Source: Firmicutes bacterium ADurb.Bin193
GTDB lineage: Bacteria > Bacillota > Clostridia > Monoglobales > Firm-18
Reading direction: 5' to 3'
Assembly (NCBI GenBank): GCA_002070105.1
Contig: MWCQ01000003.1
Coordinates: 1-64,000 of the forward strand
DNA: 64,000 nucleotides
This document shows, piece after piece, positions 8,023-17,124 of the stretch (position 1 is the first letter of the stretch; the number at the start of each line of letters is the position of its first letter). The position numbers were made by a program, and so were the translations under genes. The notes under the pieces were generated by a model. That model ran no database searches. It saw only the letters and a program-made list of their open reading frames with translations, and was not told where the DNA came from.

Positions 8023-8361
8023 TCAGGGGAAAACGACAATCAGTAACATTTTGAAACGCTCAGGCGCTTGTACGGCATGAGGAATACCGGCAGGCATAAC
8101 AACAGCTTGTCCCTTTGACGGATTATACATTTTCCCTCCGACGGTTATATTTGTACTTCCGTCCAAAACATAAACAAGCGCATCGCCGCCGGACTCATGC
8201 GTGCTTATTTCCTCACCTGCGTCAAACGCGAACAGTGTAATGCTGACCGATTTATTTTGAACCAGCGTTCTGCTGACTATCTGACCCTCATGATAAGAAA
8301 CCAAATCAGCCATCTCCACAACCGTTTCAAAATCAATGTTTTTAAGAAATTTCTTATTCAT
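8023..8361 (-). CDS. Cupin-domain protein
   Basis: This is a 112-residue single-domain cupin. The family's two motifs are visible: HESGGDALVYVLDG (G(X)5HXH(X)3-4E type, here with one His) and PSKGQAVVMPAGIPHAV (G(X)5PXG(X)2H). Small cupins of this kind bind a metal and often a sugar or small ligand; the substrate cannot be read from sequence. The ribosome site is GGAGGGAAGGG. It is monocistronic, with its own promoter at 8448-8476. Confidence 0.85.
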   Translation of the reverse strand: MNKKFLKNIDFETVVEMADLVSYHEGQIVSRTLVQNKSVSITLFAFDAGEEISTHESGGDALVYVLDGSTNITVGGKMYNPSKGQAVVMPAGIPHAVQAPERFKMLLIVVFP

Positions 8362-8447
8362 AAATCCGCCCTTCCCTCCTGCCGTTTTATATTTCCATGC
8401 GCCTTTCAGGGTATTTCATACATTAAAGATATATTTTTACTCTAATA

Positions 8448-8476
8448 ATATTATCATACACCTTCTGTTTTGTCAA
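8448..8476 (-). promoter_or_regulatory. Promoter of the cupin gene
   Basis: TTGACA (8476-8471), a 17-base spacer and TAATAT (8453-8448) on the minus strand. Confidence 0.7.
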
Positions 8477-8486
8477 ATCAAAGTAC

Positions 8487-8577
8487 AAATGTAACATTGG
8501 TTTTTATTGCAATTTTTCGTATTTTTTAGTGTTATTTGTTACATTTCACTTGACAATCATTAACAAAGTAATATAAA
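8487..8577 (+). promoter_or_regulatory. HD-GYP promoter with flanking inverted GTTACA boxes
   Basis: TTGACA (8550-8555), a 16-base spacer and TATAAA (8572-8577) form the promoter. Exact 10-base inverted copies AAATGTAACA (8487-8496) and TGTTACATTT (8537-8546) lie upstream. The second ends 3 bases before the -35 box. The same core is found at the LytTR, GGDEF/EAL and NHL-protein promoters. Confidence 0.6.
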
Positions 8578-8597
8578 ATATACAAAGGATTGAATAT

Positions 8598-9311
8598 GTG
8601 TTAGATTTTTTAAAGGGTGATAATGTGAAAGAAACACGCGATCTTAATAAAATTGTTGAGTCGGGTGATATGGGTAGCTTGTTTTCATCGGCGGAAACCA
8701 CCATTGATTTGCTTTCGTCACTTATCGAGTGCCGTGAGCTTAATGACCCGTGGCATATAAGCCGTCTACGCACCTATACCGAGATTTTGCTTAAATATAT
8801 GTTCAAATACAAAAACGAAAAATTCAAACTTTCATACAGGGATATCGAAATATATTCAAAGGCTACGACTCTACATGACATAGGCAAAATAACCATACCC
8901 GACAGTATTTTGCTGAAAAAGGGAATGCTTACACCCATCGAACGCGAAACCATTAAGCTTCATAGCTTGCGAGGGGCGGAGATAATCGAACAGCTTTCCT
9001 CAAGCCTTAACAGTACCTATTTTAAGGCTTGTTACGATATTTGCAAGTATCATCACGAAAGATGGGACGGAAGCGGCTATCCCGAAAGACTGAAGGGTGA
9101 AGAAATTCCGCTTTGCGCCCGTGTTGTCGCCATTGCCGATGCGTATGAGGCGCTTACCAGCGCAAGGCCGTATAAGCCAAGCTTTTCTCATAAAATCGCC
9201 GTTGAGATGATTGAAAACGGTGATTGCGGAATGTTCGACCCCAATATACTCGAATGTTTTAAGGCTGTAAAAAACAAATTTGAAAAGGTCGCAGGGAAAT
9301 ATATTGATTAA
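8598..9311 (+). CDS. HD-GYP domain c-di-GMP phosphodiesterase
   Basis: This 237-residue protein is nearly all HD-GYP domain. The metal ligands are present: an early His (PWHISRL), LHDIGK, IKLHSLRGAE and KYHHERWDGSGYPERLKG, plus VAIADAYEAL. Such proteins hydrolyse cyclic di-GMP. There is no sensor domain, only a short N-terminal extension. The GTG at 8598 follows AAAGGAT; a second GTG at 8625 with AAAGGG upstream is an alternative. It converges with the exopolysaccharide locus, whose output it could lower. The pyrimidine-rich stem-loop at 9343-9393 ends it. Confidence 0.88.
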   Translation: MLDFLKGDNVKETRDLNKIVESGDMGSLFSSAETTIDLLSSLIECRELNDPWHISRLRTYTEILLKYMFKYKNEKFKLSYRDIEIYSKATTLHDIGKITIPDSILLKKGMLTPIERETIKLHSLRGAEIIEQLSSSLNSTYFKACYDICKYHHERWDGSGYPERLKGEEIPLCARVVAIADAYEALTSARPYKPSFSHKIAVEMIENGDCGMFDPNILECFKAVKNKFEKVAGKYID

Positions 9312-9342
9312 ATCAAACAAAGTTTTTCAGCGAGTCATACAT

Positions 9343-9393
9343 AAACGCCGATTGAGCGCTTTGAGCGCGTTCAGTCGGCGTTTCGGTTTTTTG
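9343..9393 (+). terminator. Terminator after the HD-GYP gene
   Basis: AAACGCCG and CGGCGTTT arms with an inner GCGC pairing are followed by a T-rich tail (CGGTTTTTTG). Confidence 0.75.
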
Positions 9394-9437
9394 ATAGAGT
9401 TAAATCAGTGCTTTTTAAAGGTGGCTATATTTCGGCC

Positions 9438-10439
9438 TTACTTAAAGACCGGTTTGTTGTTTTTAAATTCACCCTCATAATCGATGGTAGTCCCGTCAAT
9501 ATAAAGCCTTCCTATACCCTCATACATATTTTTTGTCCACTCGCCCTCATAGCGCAGCTTTCCGCTTATATACTCCACCCCATAGCCTTCCCTCAGATTC
9601 TGTGCCCAATACCCCACATATCTGCTTCGGTCTCTGCTGAAGATAAATTCCCCGTATCCGCTTCTGTTTCCGTCAAGCCACTGACCGAAATACCGGTCGC
9701 CGCTGTACCAGCTGAAAACGCCGTATCCGTTCATCTGTCCGTTTTTCCATTCGCCCTTGTACTCGTCTTTGTTCTTCCACTTTATTTCGCCGTATCCGTG
9801 GAAGCCCCCCTTCAGCCAGCCCCCCGTATATGTATAGGAATTCTTATATTCCAGACGCCCGAATCCGTCAAACTGTTCGTCCTTCCATTCTCCCTCATAC
9901 CTGTTTTTGTTTTTCCATGTCATTACTCCGTAGCCGTTGGGAGTATCATCCTTCCACGAACCTTTATAGACATTCCCGTTTTCGTATTTCATAACGCCGT
10001 ATCCGTTTCTTTTCCCGTTCTTTACACCGCCGATATATACACCCTTATCGTAATGAACAACCGCGTTTTCGGTAACATAAACCTGTGTCTGCGCGGTAAT
10101 ACCCCGTACCGTCAGGTTTATAACCGCAACTCCGTTTGAAATCCCCGTAACAATGCCGTCATCCGAAACAGTGGCTATTCCGGGATTCTTGCTTTCATAA
10201 ACCATATCCTTTTTGGTGTAAAAGGGGATAAATCCGACCTTTTTAATTATTTTGGTGGTTTCGTTTTGGTTGATTTGAGCAGATTGAGGTTTTATGCTCA
10301 TGCCGGAATAAAACGGATTGATGTTTCCACCTACATACATAAAGCAGAATGTGACAAAAATAAGCAAAGCCCCCAAAAGCAAAGCACTGCGGGCTTTATT
10401 CTGACAAATTAATTTGCATATCCCTCTGAGCAATTCCAT
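9438..10439 (-). CDS. Membrane-anchored Big_2 and MORN-repeat protein
   Basis: This 333-residue protein has one membrane segment at about 17-37, a bacterial Ig-like (Big_2) domain at about 48-125 (NPGIATVSDDGIVTGISNG is typical), then about nine MORN repeats of the Y.G.W..G..NGYG.. form to the end. The topology places the repeats outside the cell. MORN repeats form an elongated beta-meander used for binding lipids, proteins or wall surfaces. It is the last gene of the exopolysaccharide locus, 15 bases after the GH114 gene, with AGAGGTG before ATG. Two other MORN proteins occur in the window. Confidence 0.8.
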   Translation of the reverse strand: MELLRGICKLICQNKARSALLLGALLIFVTFCFMYVGGNINPFYSGMSIKPQSAQINQNETTKIIKKVGFIPFYTKKDMVYESKNPGIATVSDDGIVTGISNGVAVINLTVRGITAQTQVYVTENAVVHYDKGVYIGGVKNGKRNGYGVMKYENGNVYKGSWKDDTPNGYGVMTWKNKNRYEGEWKDEQFDGFGRLEYKNSYTYTGGWLKGGFHGYGEIKWKNKDEYKGEWKNGQMNGYGVFSWYSGDRYFGQWLDGNRSGYGEFIFSRDRSRYVGYWAQNLREGYGVEYISGKLRYEGEWTKNMYEGIGRLYIDGTTIDYEGEFKNNKPVFK

Positions 10440-10454
10440 AACAGGAACACCTCT

Positions 10455-11213
10455 TTATGCCCCATAATGCTTCGGTGCCCGATAGTACAAAAAGCCTTTC
10501 ATTTTCGATAGTTTTTTTATAGCAAAGGATTTAAGGCAAGTAAGATCCGCTGTTTCCTCCTGCAGGACAAAAACTGTTATACCTTTCTCCTTCGCAACGG
10601 AGGCAAGTTTTTTAAATGCGCTTAATGTCCAGATTAAATTCCCCGCCGTTTTAAGCGGCGGGTTTTCAAAGCAAATCCCGTCAACAAGCCCCGCTGTAAG
10701 GTCGCAAAGCTTTAAAAGAGCGTTGTTTTGTATAATGCTTTTGTCGGGAAATCGACTTTTAATCTCCCGCATAAGCTCTGCCGCAGAGGATATCAGCCTT
10801 TGCCTATATTCCTCCTCAATATTCAGAAGCTCTATGTTTCCGGCAGTATCGAGGAAAAACCCGTCAAAACCCGCCTTTGCATAATCCTCCGCCCTTATCA
10901 AAAGCAATTCTCTTATTCTGAATTTTGTTATGTCCATATAATATGTGCCGTATTCGGTGTTCATAATCGGCGTACCGCCGGATTTTACAAAATCGTCTTC
11001 CGCCAATATGCCGAAAAGCGAATCATCGGGGTGCATCTCTACAATACTTAAGTACGCCGATAGAACCTTTCCGGCACTTTTTAAGGCTTTTATCTGATCA
11101 TCCGTGTACCCCTTCGGCTCTAATATCAAAAGGTCGAATCCTTCAAAATCCTTTTTGCCGCCAAGGCCGTAGTACGCCGCAAAACTGTTTATCCCGCAAA
11201 GCCCGCCGCCCAA
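10455..11213 (-). CDS. GH114-type hydrolase (PelA-like module), no signal peptide
   Basis: This 252-residue protein matches the GH114/TM1410 TIM-barrel family (endo-alpha-1,4-polygalactosaminidase; also the hydrolase module of PelA). Visible motifs are FDLLILEPKGYTDDQI, VLSAYLSIVE, YYMDITKFRIREL and the acidic strand GFDGFFLDT. Known members cut polymers rich in galactosamine outside the cell, yet this one starts with MGGGLCGINSF and has no export signal. The TTG start is supported by AAGGAG located inside the last codons of the upstream gene. It may act inside, use another route, or have a mis-assigned start. A secreted relative is encoded at 27810-29870. Confidence 0.75.
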   Translation of the reverse strand: MGGGLCGINSFAAYYGLGGKKDFEGFDLLILEPKGYTDDQIKALKSAGKVLSAYLSIVEMHPDDSLFGILAEDDFVKSGGTPIMNTEYGTYYMDITKFRIRELLLIRAEDYAKAGFDGFFLDTAGNIELLNIEEEYRQRLISSAAELMREIKSRFPDKSIIQNNALLKLCDLTAGLVDGICFENPPLKTAGNLIWTLSAFKKLASVAKEKGITVFVLQEETADLTCLKSFAIKKLSKMKGFLYYRAPKHYGA

Positions 11214-13046
11214 TTAAGCCATACTCCTTACCCGATTTTTTCTTCCGAGATATTCCGTATATATAAAGCAGGTTTCGCACTTGTTTCCGTGTGCCATACA
11301 GGCATTTCCCTCGGCCTCCCAGCATCTTTTGTCCTTTTTCATCTTTGCCGGGCATTTGTTGCAGATTTCCGCCGAAACACAACGCATATTCCAACAGTAA
11401 TCCAGGGAACAGTCACAGTCTTCGTATTGTGCCCTCGTTCTTTCAATCCATCCCAAAAACGCATATACGATATCAGCATCAAGCTGTGTTCCCGCTACTT
11501 GCTTCAAGGCTTCTGTCGCTTCCTCGTATGTGCTTGCTTCTCTGAAAGTTCTGGGTGAAATTTTAGCAATGAAAAACTGCGCAACGGCAAGAACTTTTGC
11601 TCCGATCGGAATATCGGCGCCCTTCAGTCTGTGCGGATATCCGAAGCCGTCAATCCGCTCATGGTGATATCTTACCATATTCGCTACATTAAGGTCGCCG
11701 TAAATTGCCTCAATAATATCCGCTCCGACCTCCGAATGAAGCTTTATAACCTCGTAGTCATACTCCATGTATTTGCCTTTTGCGAGGAAGATGTCATAGG
11801 ACAGCATAGATATACCGATATTGCTTAAAAATGCTGCCAAAGCTATGTTTTCAACCTCCGTCTGCCCAAGCTTAAGCTCCTGGGCTATTGCCGTCGCATA
11901 ATACTCCATAAGGTATGAAAAACCCACCGTATAAGGACTTAAATCGTCAACAAGCGTGGATATAAGTTTTAATGTTTCAATATTGCTTTGGGAGTGTGTC
12001 GAAATCTGAAACGAGCGCTTAAAAACATCCGATATTTTTGAAAACATAAGCAGGAGGGATGAGGTCTGATAATCGTCTATTTCGTATGCCTGGTCGTACC
12101 AAAAGCCCGCAATACCTTTGTTTTCGCCAAAATTTACATTAAACAGAATAATCTGTTTGACACCCTCGGAAGCAAAATACACTGGAATATTTGAAAACGC
12201 CGCATCCTTTTTATTAAGCGTAGCAATCTTTTTTTCACCCAGAATTTGCTTGAAAAACGCATGCAATTCCGAATCGTACTTAAACATCAGGCTGTTTTCC
12301 TTGGATATTCCCGTTTCGACATCGACTTCAAGTGAATGTTCGCTGTCCCTTATAAAAAACCCGCCCTTTGCGTTTATCGTTCGGGTAAACATACCTATTG
12401 CCATTTTGAATATGCCGTTGCTGCTTATAATGCTTGCAACGCTCCGCGTTGCCTGCTTTGCCGCCTCAAGAACCTTGATTTTGTCGTTAAGTTTTTCAAG
12501 CGACACAACAAGAGAAACAACCGGCTCAAAGCCTTTTGCAAGCTTATCGGCGGTCTTCAAAACGCCGGAATTAAGCTTAAACTTCTCGTCCATCTTAAGC
12601 TGCAACAGAGCATTGCCGCCTTTGATGGGTATACTTAAAATTTTCATTTTGCCGGATTCCGAAAGTGATATTTCGTCTTTAATCTCGTCGGCGCTTACCG
12701 TAACGGGAAACGCAAAGGTAACTTTTTTGACCGGTACGAGTCCCGAATATGACAAGTTAAGGCTGCCGTCGGATGTGTTTTTGTAATGTACCGACTTTAA
12801 CACAAAAAGTTTGTTTTTATTGTCAAACAAATAAAAGGAATATTCCTCTGCCTTTATATATGATGCGACAACAGAAAAAATTTCGCTTACTATCTTTGCC
12901 GAGCTATCAGTCTTTTTGCAGCAACCCATAATCTTTTTAAGACGCTCGCTCTCAAGTGACAGATTTCTTTTGGAAATAAAGAAGAAAGTCACCACTAAAA
13001 TTATTACAACCGCCGACATTACAGAAACAAACAGAACCTCTCTCAT
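11214..13046 (-). CDS. GAF/degenerate HD-GYP protein with Cys-rich two-CW tail
   Basis: This 610-residue protein has one N-terminal membrane segment (4-26), two regions with GAF-like character (about 45-190 and 195-350), an HD-GYP domain (about 365-530) and a Cys-rich tail. In the HD-GYP domain the HD dyad is replaced (AFLSNIG instead of LHDIG), the first His is Phe (GFSYLM) and the late Asp is Gln (VAQFF), while HHERIDGFGYPHRLKG is kept. It is therefore probably a non-catalytic c-di-GMP or protein receptor. The tail has CWNMRC, CNKCPA, CWEAEGNAC and KCETC, like two-CW metal- or redox-binding motifs. It overlaps the next upstream gene by ATGA and sits among polymer-synthesis genes, where it could play the role of PelD. 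Confidence 0.75.
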   Translation of the reverse strand: MREVLFVSVMSAVVIILVVTFFFISKRNLSLESERLKKIMGCCKKTDSSAKIVSEIFSVVASYIKAEEYSFYLFDNKNKLFVLKSVHYKNTSDGSLNLSYSGLVPVKKVTFAFPVTVSADEIKDEISLSESGKMKILSIPIKGGNALLQLKMDEKFKLNSGVLKTADKLAKGFEPVVSLVVSLEKLNDKIKVLEAAKQATRSVASIISSNGIFKMAIGMFTRTINAKGGFFIRDSEHSLEVDVETGISKENSLMFKYDSELHAFFKQILGEKKIATLNKKDAAFSNIPVYFASEGVKQIILFNVNFGENKGIAGFWYDQAYEIDDYQTSSLLLMFSKISDVFKRSFQISTHSQSNIETLKLISTLVDDLSPYTVGFSYLMEYYATAIAQELKLGQTEVENIALAAFLSNIGISMLSYDIFLAKGKYMEYDYEVIKLHSEVGADIIEAIYGDLNVANMVRYHHERIDGFGYPHRLKGADIPIGAKVLAVAQFFIAKISPRTFREASTYEEATEALKQVAGTQLDADIVYAFLGWIERTRAQYEDCDCSLDYCWNMRCVSAEICNKCPAKMKKDKRCWEAEGNACMAHGNKCETCFIYTEYLGRKNRVRSMA

Positions 13047-15148
13047 TCAGTACTTACCTCCTCTGCCCTCTGTGCTAAATTTATTGGTTTGGTTCCATCT
13101 TGCTTTAACATATACACTTTTAAAATATCGTTTTCAAAATAGACCGTAAACTGCCCTTTGCTGTTCATGTAATCCTCTGCCCAGAAGTAAGCCTTAGCCT
13201 CAATAATCCTGCGGTTGTTGTAGTTTGTGTAATACCTGTCCATTACATTCCCCACCTCAGGGAATGGTTGCTCGGCGTCCTCCGGTGATACATGCTCTGT
13301 CAAATAATACGGCTCCGCCTGATTAAGCGGCCTTTTTTCAACAACGATAAAAAGATAATCCGTCGGAAATACAACCTCTTCCTTGGGCTCTACCTGTGTA
13401 TCCTTTACAAATTCCCACAGGTTATAATGCCACCCATAGCCCATGCTTTGGGAATACTGCTCAACCGTCGAAACAATCGTCCAATTGAGTATCGGAAACT
13501 CTTCCTTAATTTTATAATAAATGTAAGCCGTTTCATCATATTCAAGCTTTGCTCCGCGCGCAAAAAGAACATCGGTATTATTTATATTGAACGCGATTGC
13601 AATAATCAAGGCCGAACCTCCAAGCTTTAATATGTATCTTATAAGCCTGTGGAGCGGAATAAATTCTATGAGATAAACCGTAAACGCATACAAAACCGCC
13701 GTCGTAAGCACTAAAAAGGTACTTGCGCGGTATGCTTCCATTACCGAGAAAAAGCCTATGTCAAGCGCGCGAATTTGCGTATAAACAGCAAGATTTAAAA
13801 AAGCAACGCCTAAAAACAGCTTAATCTTCCCCGTATATTCGGGGGTTTTCTTAAACGCAAGCCTTATAATCGCAAACACGATAATCAGTGCGGCGCATAT
13901 TAAAAGTGCTAAAAGCGTCCTGTTGGTTTCGGTAAAACGGAAAATCTCGACTTTCCAGTCAAGCCCCGTGTCAATAGCGGCGCTCTCCGATACATATCCG
14001 TAAGACAGCTGATGGAATTTCATGCCCAAAGAAAGCGCAATCAAAATGGGGGTCAAACCGATTATACCCGCAGAGCTCATAAACAATACAACCTGTCCGA
14101 AGGTTTTGCCGTAAAACAGCTTTCTTATATGGAACAGAGAGATAAACACATAAGCCACCCCAACGGCAACCGCCGCATAAAAGTGTATGAAAACAGTGAT
14201 TGCCAAAACCTCGGCGGCGAGGGCAAGATATTTTTTCCTGCCCGTATTATAAAACAAATTGAGAAAATGTATTCCCGGAAGCAAGAACACCGTAGCATAC
14301 TCCTGCGGAAGCGCAGACAGCTGGCGCCAGATGTTGCTTGCCGTATCCGGAAATTCCGTTCCCAGTGCAAACACAAATACGCCGGCGAAAATAATCGCAT
14401 ACTGGTTTTTTAGGTTCTTTTTCAAAATATAGTACACGGAGAGCACAAGAAGGAAGCTTCCGATCGCCCCGAAAAACCTTATAAGCGAAGCCGGATCTAT
14501 GAAGAAAAGCTTATTCAAAGCCGAAACAATCGCCTCGTACCCATAGGGGTAAACACCGTCACGATAAATTTGATTTATATTGAGATATTTGGTCCACGCC
14601 AAATGCACATAACAGTCGGACGCGCCATAGTACAGATAATTAATCGCATGGCGAAGCCGAAGCGCAAGCGCCGCCGACAAAAGACCGACCATTAAAATCC
14701 CGTCAAACGGGTGAACAAAAGCATGAACAATAAGGCTTTTTAACTTTGAAGGTATCGCTTTAAGATACTCCGCCGTTGTTTTTTTAAAGTTTCCCAAAAG
14801 CCCAAGTCTTCCGTCCGCCAAATCCAGCAAAAATGCAGGCACGCTCTTGTTGTGAGCATCCTCGATTTTTACGGCCCCGCGCTTTTGGTACATAATAAAA
14901 TAAGCAATAAGAAGAATCGCTATAATGATAAACAGTGAAATTGTTTCGTAGATTTTTAAGGAAACAAGAAGATGAACCAAAATAATGATGCCGAAATGAC
15001 CGTGCACCATTGAAATAAAAATCTTATCGATCCATTCGTCTGCGTACTCGTCAAAATCAACCGTCTTAGAAGGCAGGAAAATATAAAGCAGGAAAAAAGC
15101 AAGTATTATTTTTATAAAAAGCAAAACCGTGGTATATAACGGAAACAT
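13043..15148 (-). CDS. Polytopic GT-C-like membrane protein (paralogue 1)
   Basis: This 701-residue protein has about 13 hydrophobic segments and a C-terminal hydrophilic domain of about 150 residues. A conserved extracytoplasmic stretch after the fourth to fifth segment reads SDCYVHLAWTKYLNINQIYRDGVYPYGYE. This acidic residue/GVYP.G layout is typical of GT-C-fold glycosyltransferase-like proteins that use lipid-linked sugars. It shares organisation and the G(V/I)YP.G region with the next gene, so the two are probable paralogues. Start ATG follows AGGAGGAG. Its 3' end overlaps the degenerate HD-GYP gene by four bases. The precise substrate is unknown. Confidence 0.65.
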   Translation of the reverse strand: MFPLYTTVLLFIKIILAFFLLYIFLPSKTVDFDEYADEWIDKIFISMVHGHFGIIILVHLLVSLKIYETISLFIIIAILLIAYFIMYQKRGAVKIEDAHNKSVPAFLLDLADGRLGLLGNFKKTTAEYLKAIPSKLKSLIVHAFVHPFDGILMVGLLSAALALRLRHAINYLYYGASDCYVHLAWTKYLNINQIYRDGVYPYGYEAIVSALNKLFFIDPASLIRFFGAIGSFLLVLSVYYILKKNLKNQYAIIFAGVFVFALGTEFPDTASNIWRQLSALPQEYATVFLLPGIHFLNLFYNTGRKKYLALAAEVLAITVFIHFYAAVAVGVAYVFISLFHIRKLFYGKTFGQVVLFMSSAGIIGLTPILIALSLGMKFHQLSYGYVSESAAIDTGLDWKVEIFRFTETNRTLLALLICAALIIVFAIIRLAFKKTPEYTGKIKLFLGVAFLNLAVYTQIRALDIGFFSVMEAYRASTFLVLTTAVLYAFTVYLIEFIPLHRLIRYILKLGGSALIIAIAFNINNTDVLFARGAKLEYDETAYIYYKIKEEFPILNWTIVSTVEQYSQSMGYGWHYNLWEFVKDTQVEPKEEVVFPTDYLFIVVEKRPLNQAEPYYLTEHVSPEDAEQPFPEVGNVMDRYYTNYNNRRIIEAKAYFWAEDYMNSKGQFTVYFENDILKVYMLKQDGTKPINLAQRAEEVSTE

Positions 15149-15160
15149 TGCATTCTCCTC

Positions 15161-17095
15161 CTATTCCAGCCATATTCCGTTCATGACATCTTCCCTGCCG
15201 GGCTGTTGATTTATCCTCCATACTTCCAGACCGTTTTCCTTATAATACAGCCAAATGTTGCTGTGTGTTTCCTTGAATTCCTCCAGCCACCTTGCAATAT
15301 CGTATTGCTCGTCGTTGTCGTTTTCATAAAATATCAGAGTATCCTGAGTGCTGTTGTTTTTGGAAAACAGACCGCCTCTGTCGGTAAGCCTTTCGCTATA
15401 GGGGTTATACCTAGTCACAAACTCGTCGATCGTCATATGATAACCCTTACCGTAAGCAAGTGCGGCGCCCTCCCTGCGCGATACCATCATCCAGCGGGTA
15501 GGCCTGAATGTCTTGGTTATGGATATATATTGCTTCGGAAGGTATTCGGGCATATACCTTTTCGCAGTCAGAGGCGAGACGGGAAAAACCGCCGCCACCG
15601 CTCCGATTGAAACGGCAAGGACGATGTATTCAAGCCTTTTCATCTTTACAAGCCTTCCGAAAGCTTTAACAACCGCCGATGCCGCAGACACCAAAACCAC
15701 AGGAATCAGAAGTAACCACAGCAGGGCAGCAGCATTCGTTAAATAACCGTTCATCAAAAGGGGCGAGAAATAATATGCCGAAAATCCGCCGCAACCGAAA
15801 AGCACAATCCATATCTTTGCCGTAAACTCATTTTTATCTTTGACAACCATAGCGGCGTTTATAAGTAGCAATCCCAGTGCGCAAAAAGCAATGTAATCAA
15901 TTGTTCTTATAAATGGTATGCCCGCTCCCGCCTTTGAATCGGGGGAGAAAAGCGTCTGCAATGCGATAATGTCAAATTCCTTTCCGTATAAAAGCCCCAA
16001 AAAGACAGGTAAAGATGCGATAATCCCCGCCGACGCAATAATTGCAGCAAGCCGCAAAACCCTTATAAAATTCCCTTTAATGTCACGCAAAAACGAGGAA
16101 ATAGCAAGGGTTACGGCGCCCGCTATAATAAAAGCAAAGCCCATGGGATGAACAAAACCCGCCGCCGCCGTGCCCAAAAACAATGTAATCAAATCTTCCT
16201 TGCGGCAGTGGCACATATATTCGTACAAAAAGTACAAAACGGGAAAAGCCAGAACTATCGACATCTGAAGCGGACTCGGCACGATTCTTAGCGGGGCGGT
16301 AATGTCGGAAAAGCATCCGAGCCAGCCGAAAATCAAAGCCGCAAAAATTCCGCCCGCCTTGCCGGAGCCTGTCCGTGAAACAAAAAAGGCAATTCCGAGC
16401 CCTATTAAAAGAGCATTTATCGGACCGGCAAAATTGACGATAAACAAGTGGTCGGTTTGTGCGAATTTTTGCAATACGGATAGCAGTATATAAAAGCCCT
16501 GCGGATAAATTCCGTCCGCAAACAGTATCCTTTGTCCGATATGCTTGGTGCGTATAAGGGTTGCATACCCGTCAAATTCGGCGGGCGAAAGTCTGAAAAA
16601 CGACTCGTATAAGCTTAAATAACCGATGTAGGCAAAAACTATTACAAACAATATAACACCCGTTGCGGTGCCGATATCGCCAAAGCACACCGAGAGAACA
16701 CGGTGAAACGCATTAACCCTTTTCTCCCACCAAAGAAGGAGTTTGCCTTGTATCCGCTCAACCCTTTCGACATGGTTTATAAGAAGAATATTTACATCGT
16801 CTTTTAAATCCCGCGAGATGTCTCCCTGAGAAATTCTCTTTTTATTGTACTTGTATGCCCCGAAAACAAGCATAACCGCCGCAACGGTGAGAAACTCAAA
16901 AAGCTTTAAGGCAACCGTTACATACCCCGAAACAATAAGCCAGAAAACCAGTCTTATATAATTGGAAACCGCGTTTTTTGCCCCTTCACCTTCATTATAC
17001 ACGAAGATAATCCTTGGCACAACAAAAAACAGCAATATAAAAGCAAAAATAAATTTTATAAAATAAGGTACGGCATACGGCGCAAAATCACTCAT
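15161..17095 (-). CDS. Polytopic GT-C-like membrane protein (paralogue 2)
   Basis: This 644-residue protein has about 13 hydrophobic segments and a hydrophilic C-terminal domain ending in LYYKENGLEVWRINQ. The loop FDGYATLIRTKHIGQRILFADGIYPQGF aligns with the same loop in the adjacent 701-residue protein, and the N-terminal segments are also alike. A GT-C-type glycosyltransferase role in polymer assembly is inferred. Twelve bases separate it from paralogue 1, and GGAGGATTC precedes its ATG. A pair of this kind is not part of the canonical Pel set. Confidence 0.65.
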   Translation of the reverse strand: MSDFAPYAVPYFIKFIFAFILLFFVVPRIIFVYNEGEGAKNAVSNYIRLVFWLIVSGYVTVALKLFEFLTVAAVMLVFGAYKYNKKRISQGDISRDLKDDVNILLINHVERVERIQGKLLLWWEKRVNAFHRVLSVCFGDIGTATGVILFVIVFAYIGYLSLYESFFRLSPAEFDGYATLIRTKHIGQRILFADGIYPQGFYILLSVLQKFAQTDHLFIVNFAGPINALLIGLGIAFFVSRTGSGKAGGIFAALIFGWLGCFSDITAPLRIVPSPLQMSIVLAFPVLYFLYEYMCHCRKEDLITLFLGTAAAGFVHPMGFAFIIAGAVTLAISSFLRDIKGNFIRVLRLAAIIASAGIIASLPVFLGLLYGKEFDIIALQTLFSPDSKAGAGIPFIRTIDYIAFCALGLLLINAAMVVKDKNEFTAKIWIVLFGCGGFSAYYFSPLLMNGYLTNAAALLWLLLIPVVLVSAASAVVKAFGRLVKMKRLEYIVLAVSIGAVAAVFPVSPLTAKRYMPEYLPKQYISITKTFRPTRWMMVSRREGAALAYGKGYHMTIDEFVTRYNPYSERLTDRGGLFSKNNSTQDTLIFYENDNDEQYDIARWLEEFKETHSNIWLYYKENGLEVWRINQQPGREDVMNGIWLE

Positions 17096-17124
17096 GAAAA
17101 GAATCCTCCATCCCGTTTTTGCCT

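Noticed and set aside
12118-12786. 222-codon plus-strand frame inside the degenerate HD-GYP gene
   Set aside because: It is antisense to a well-supported gene with clear domains, and no ribosome site precedes it.
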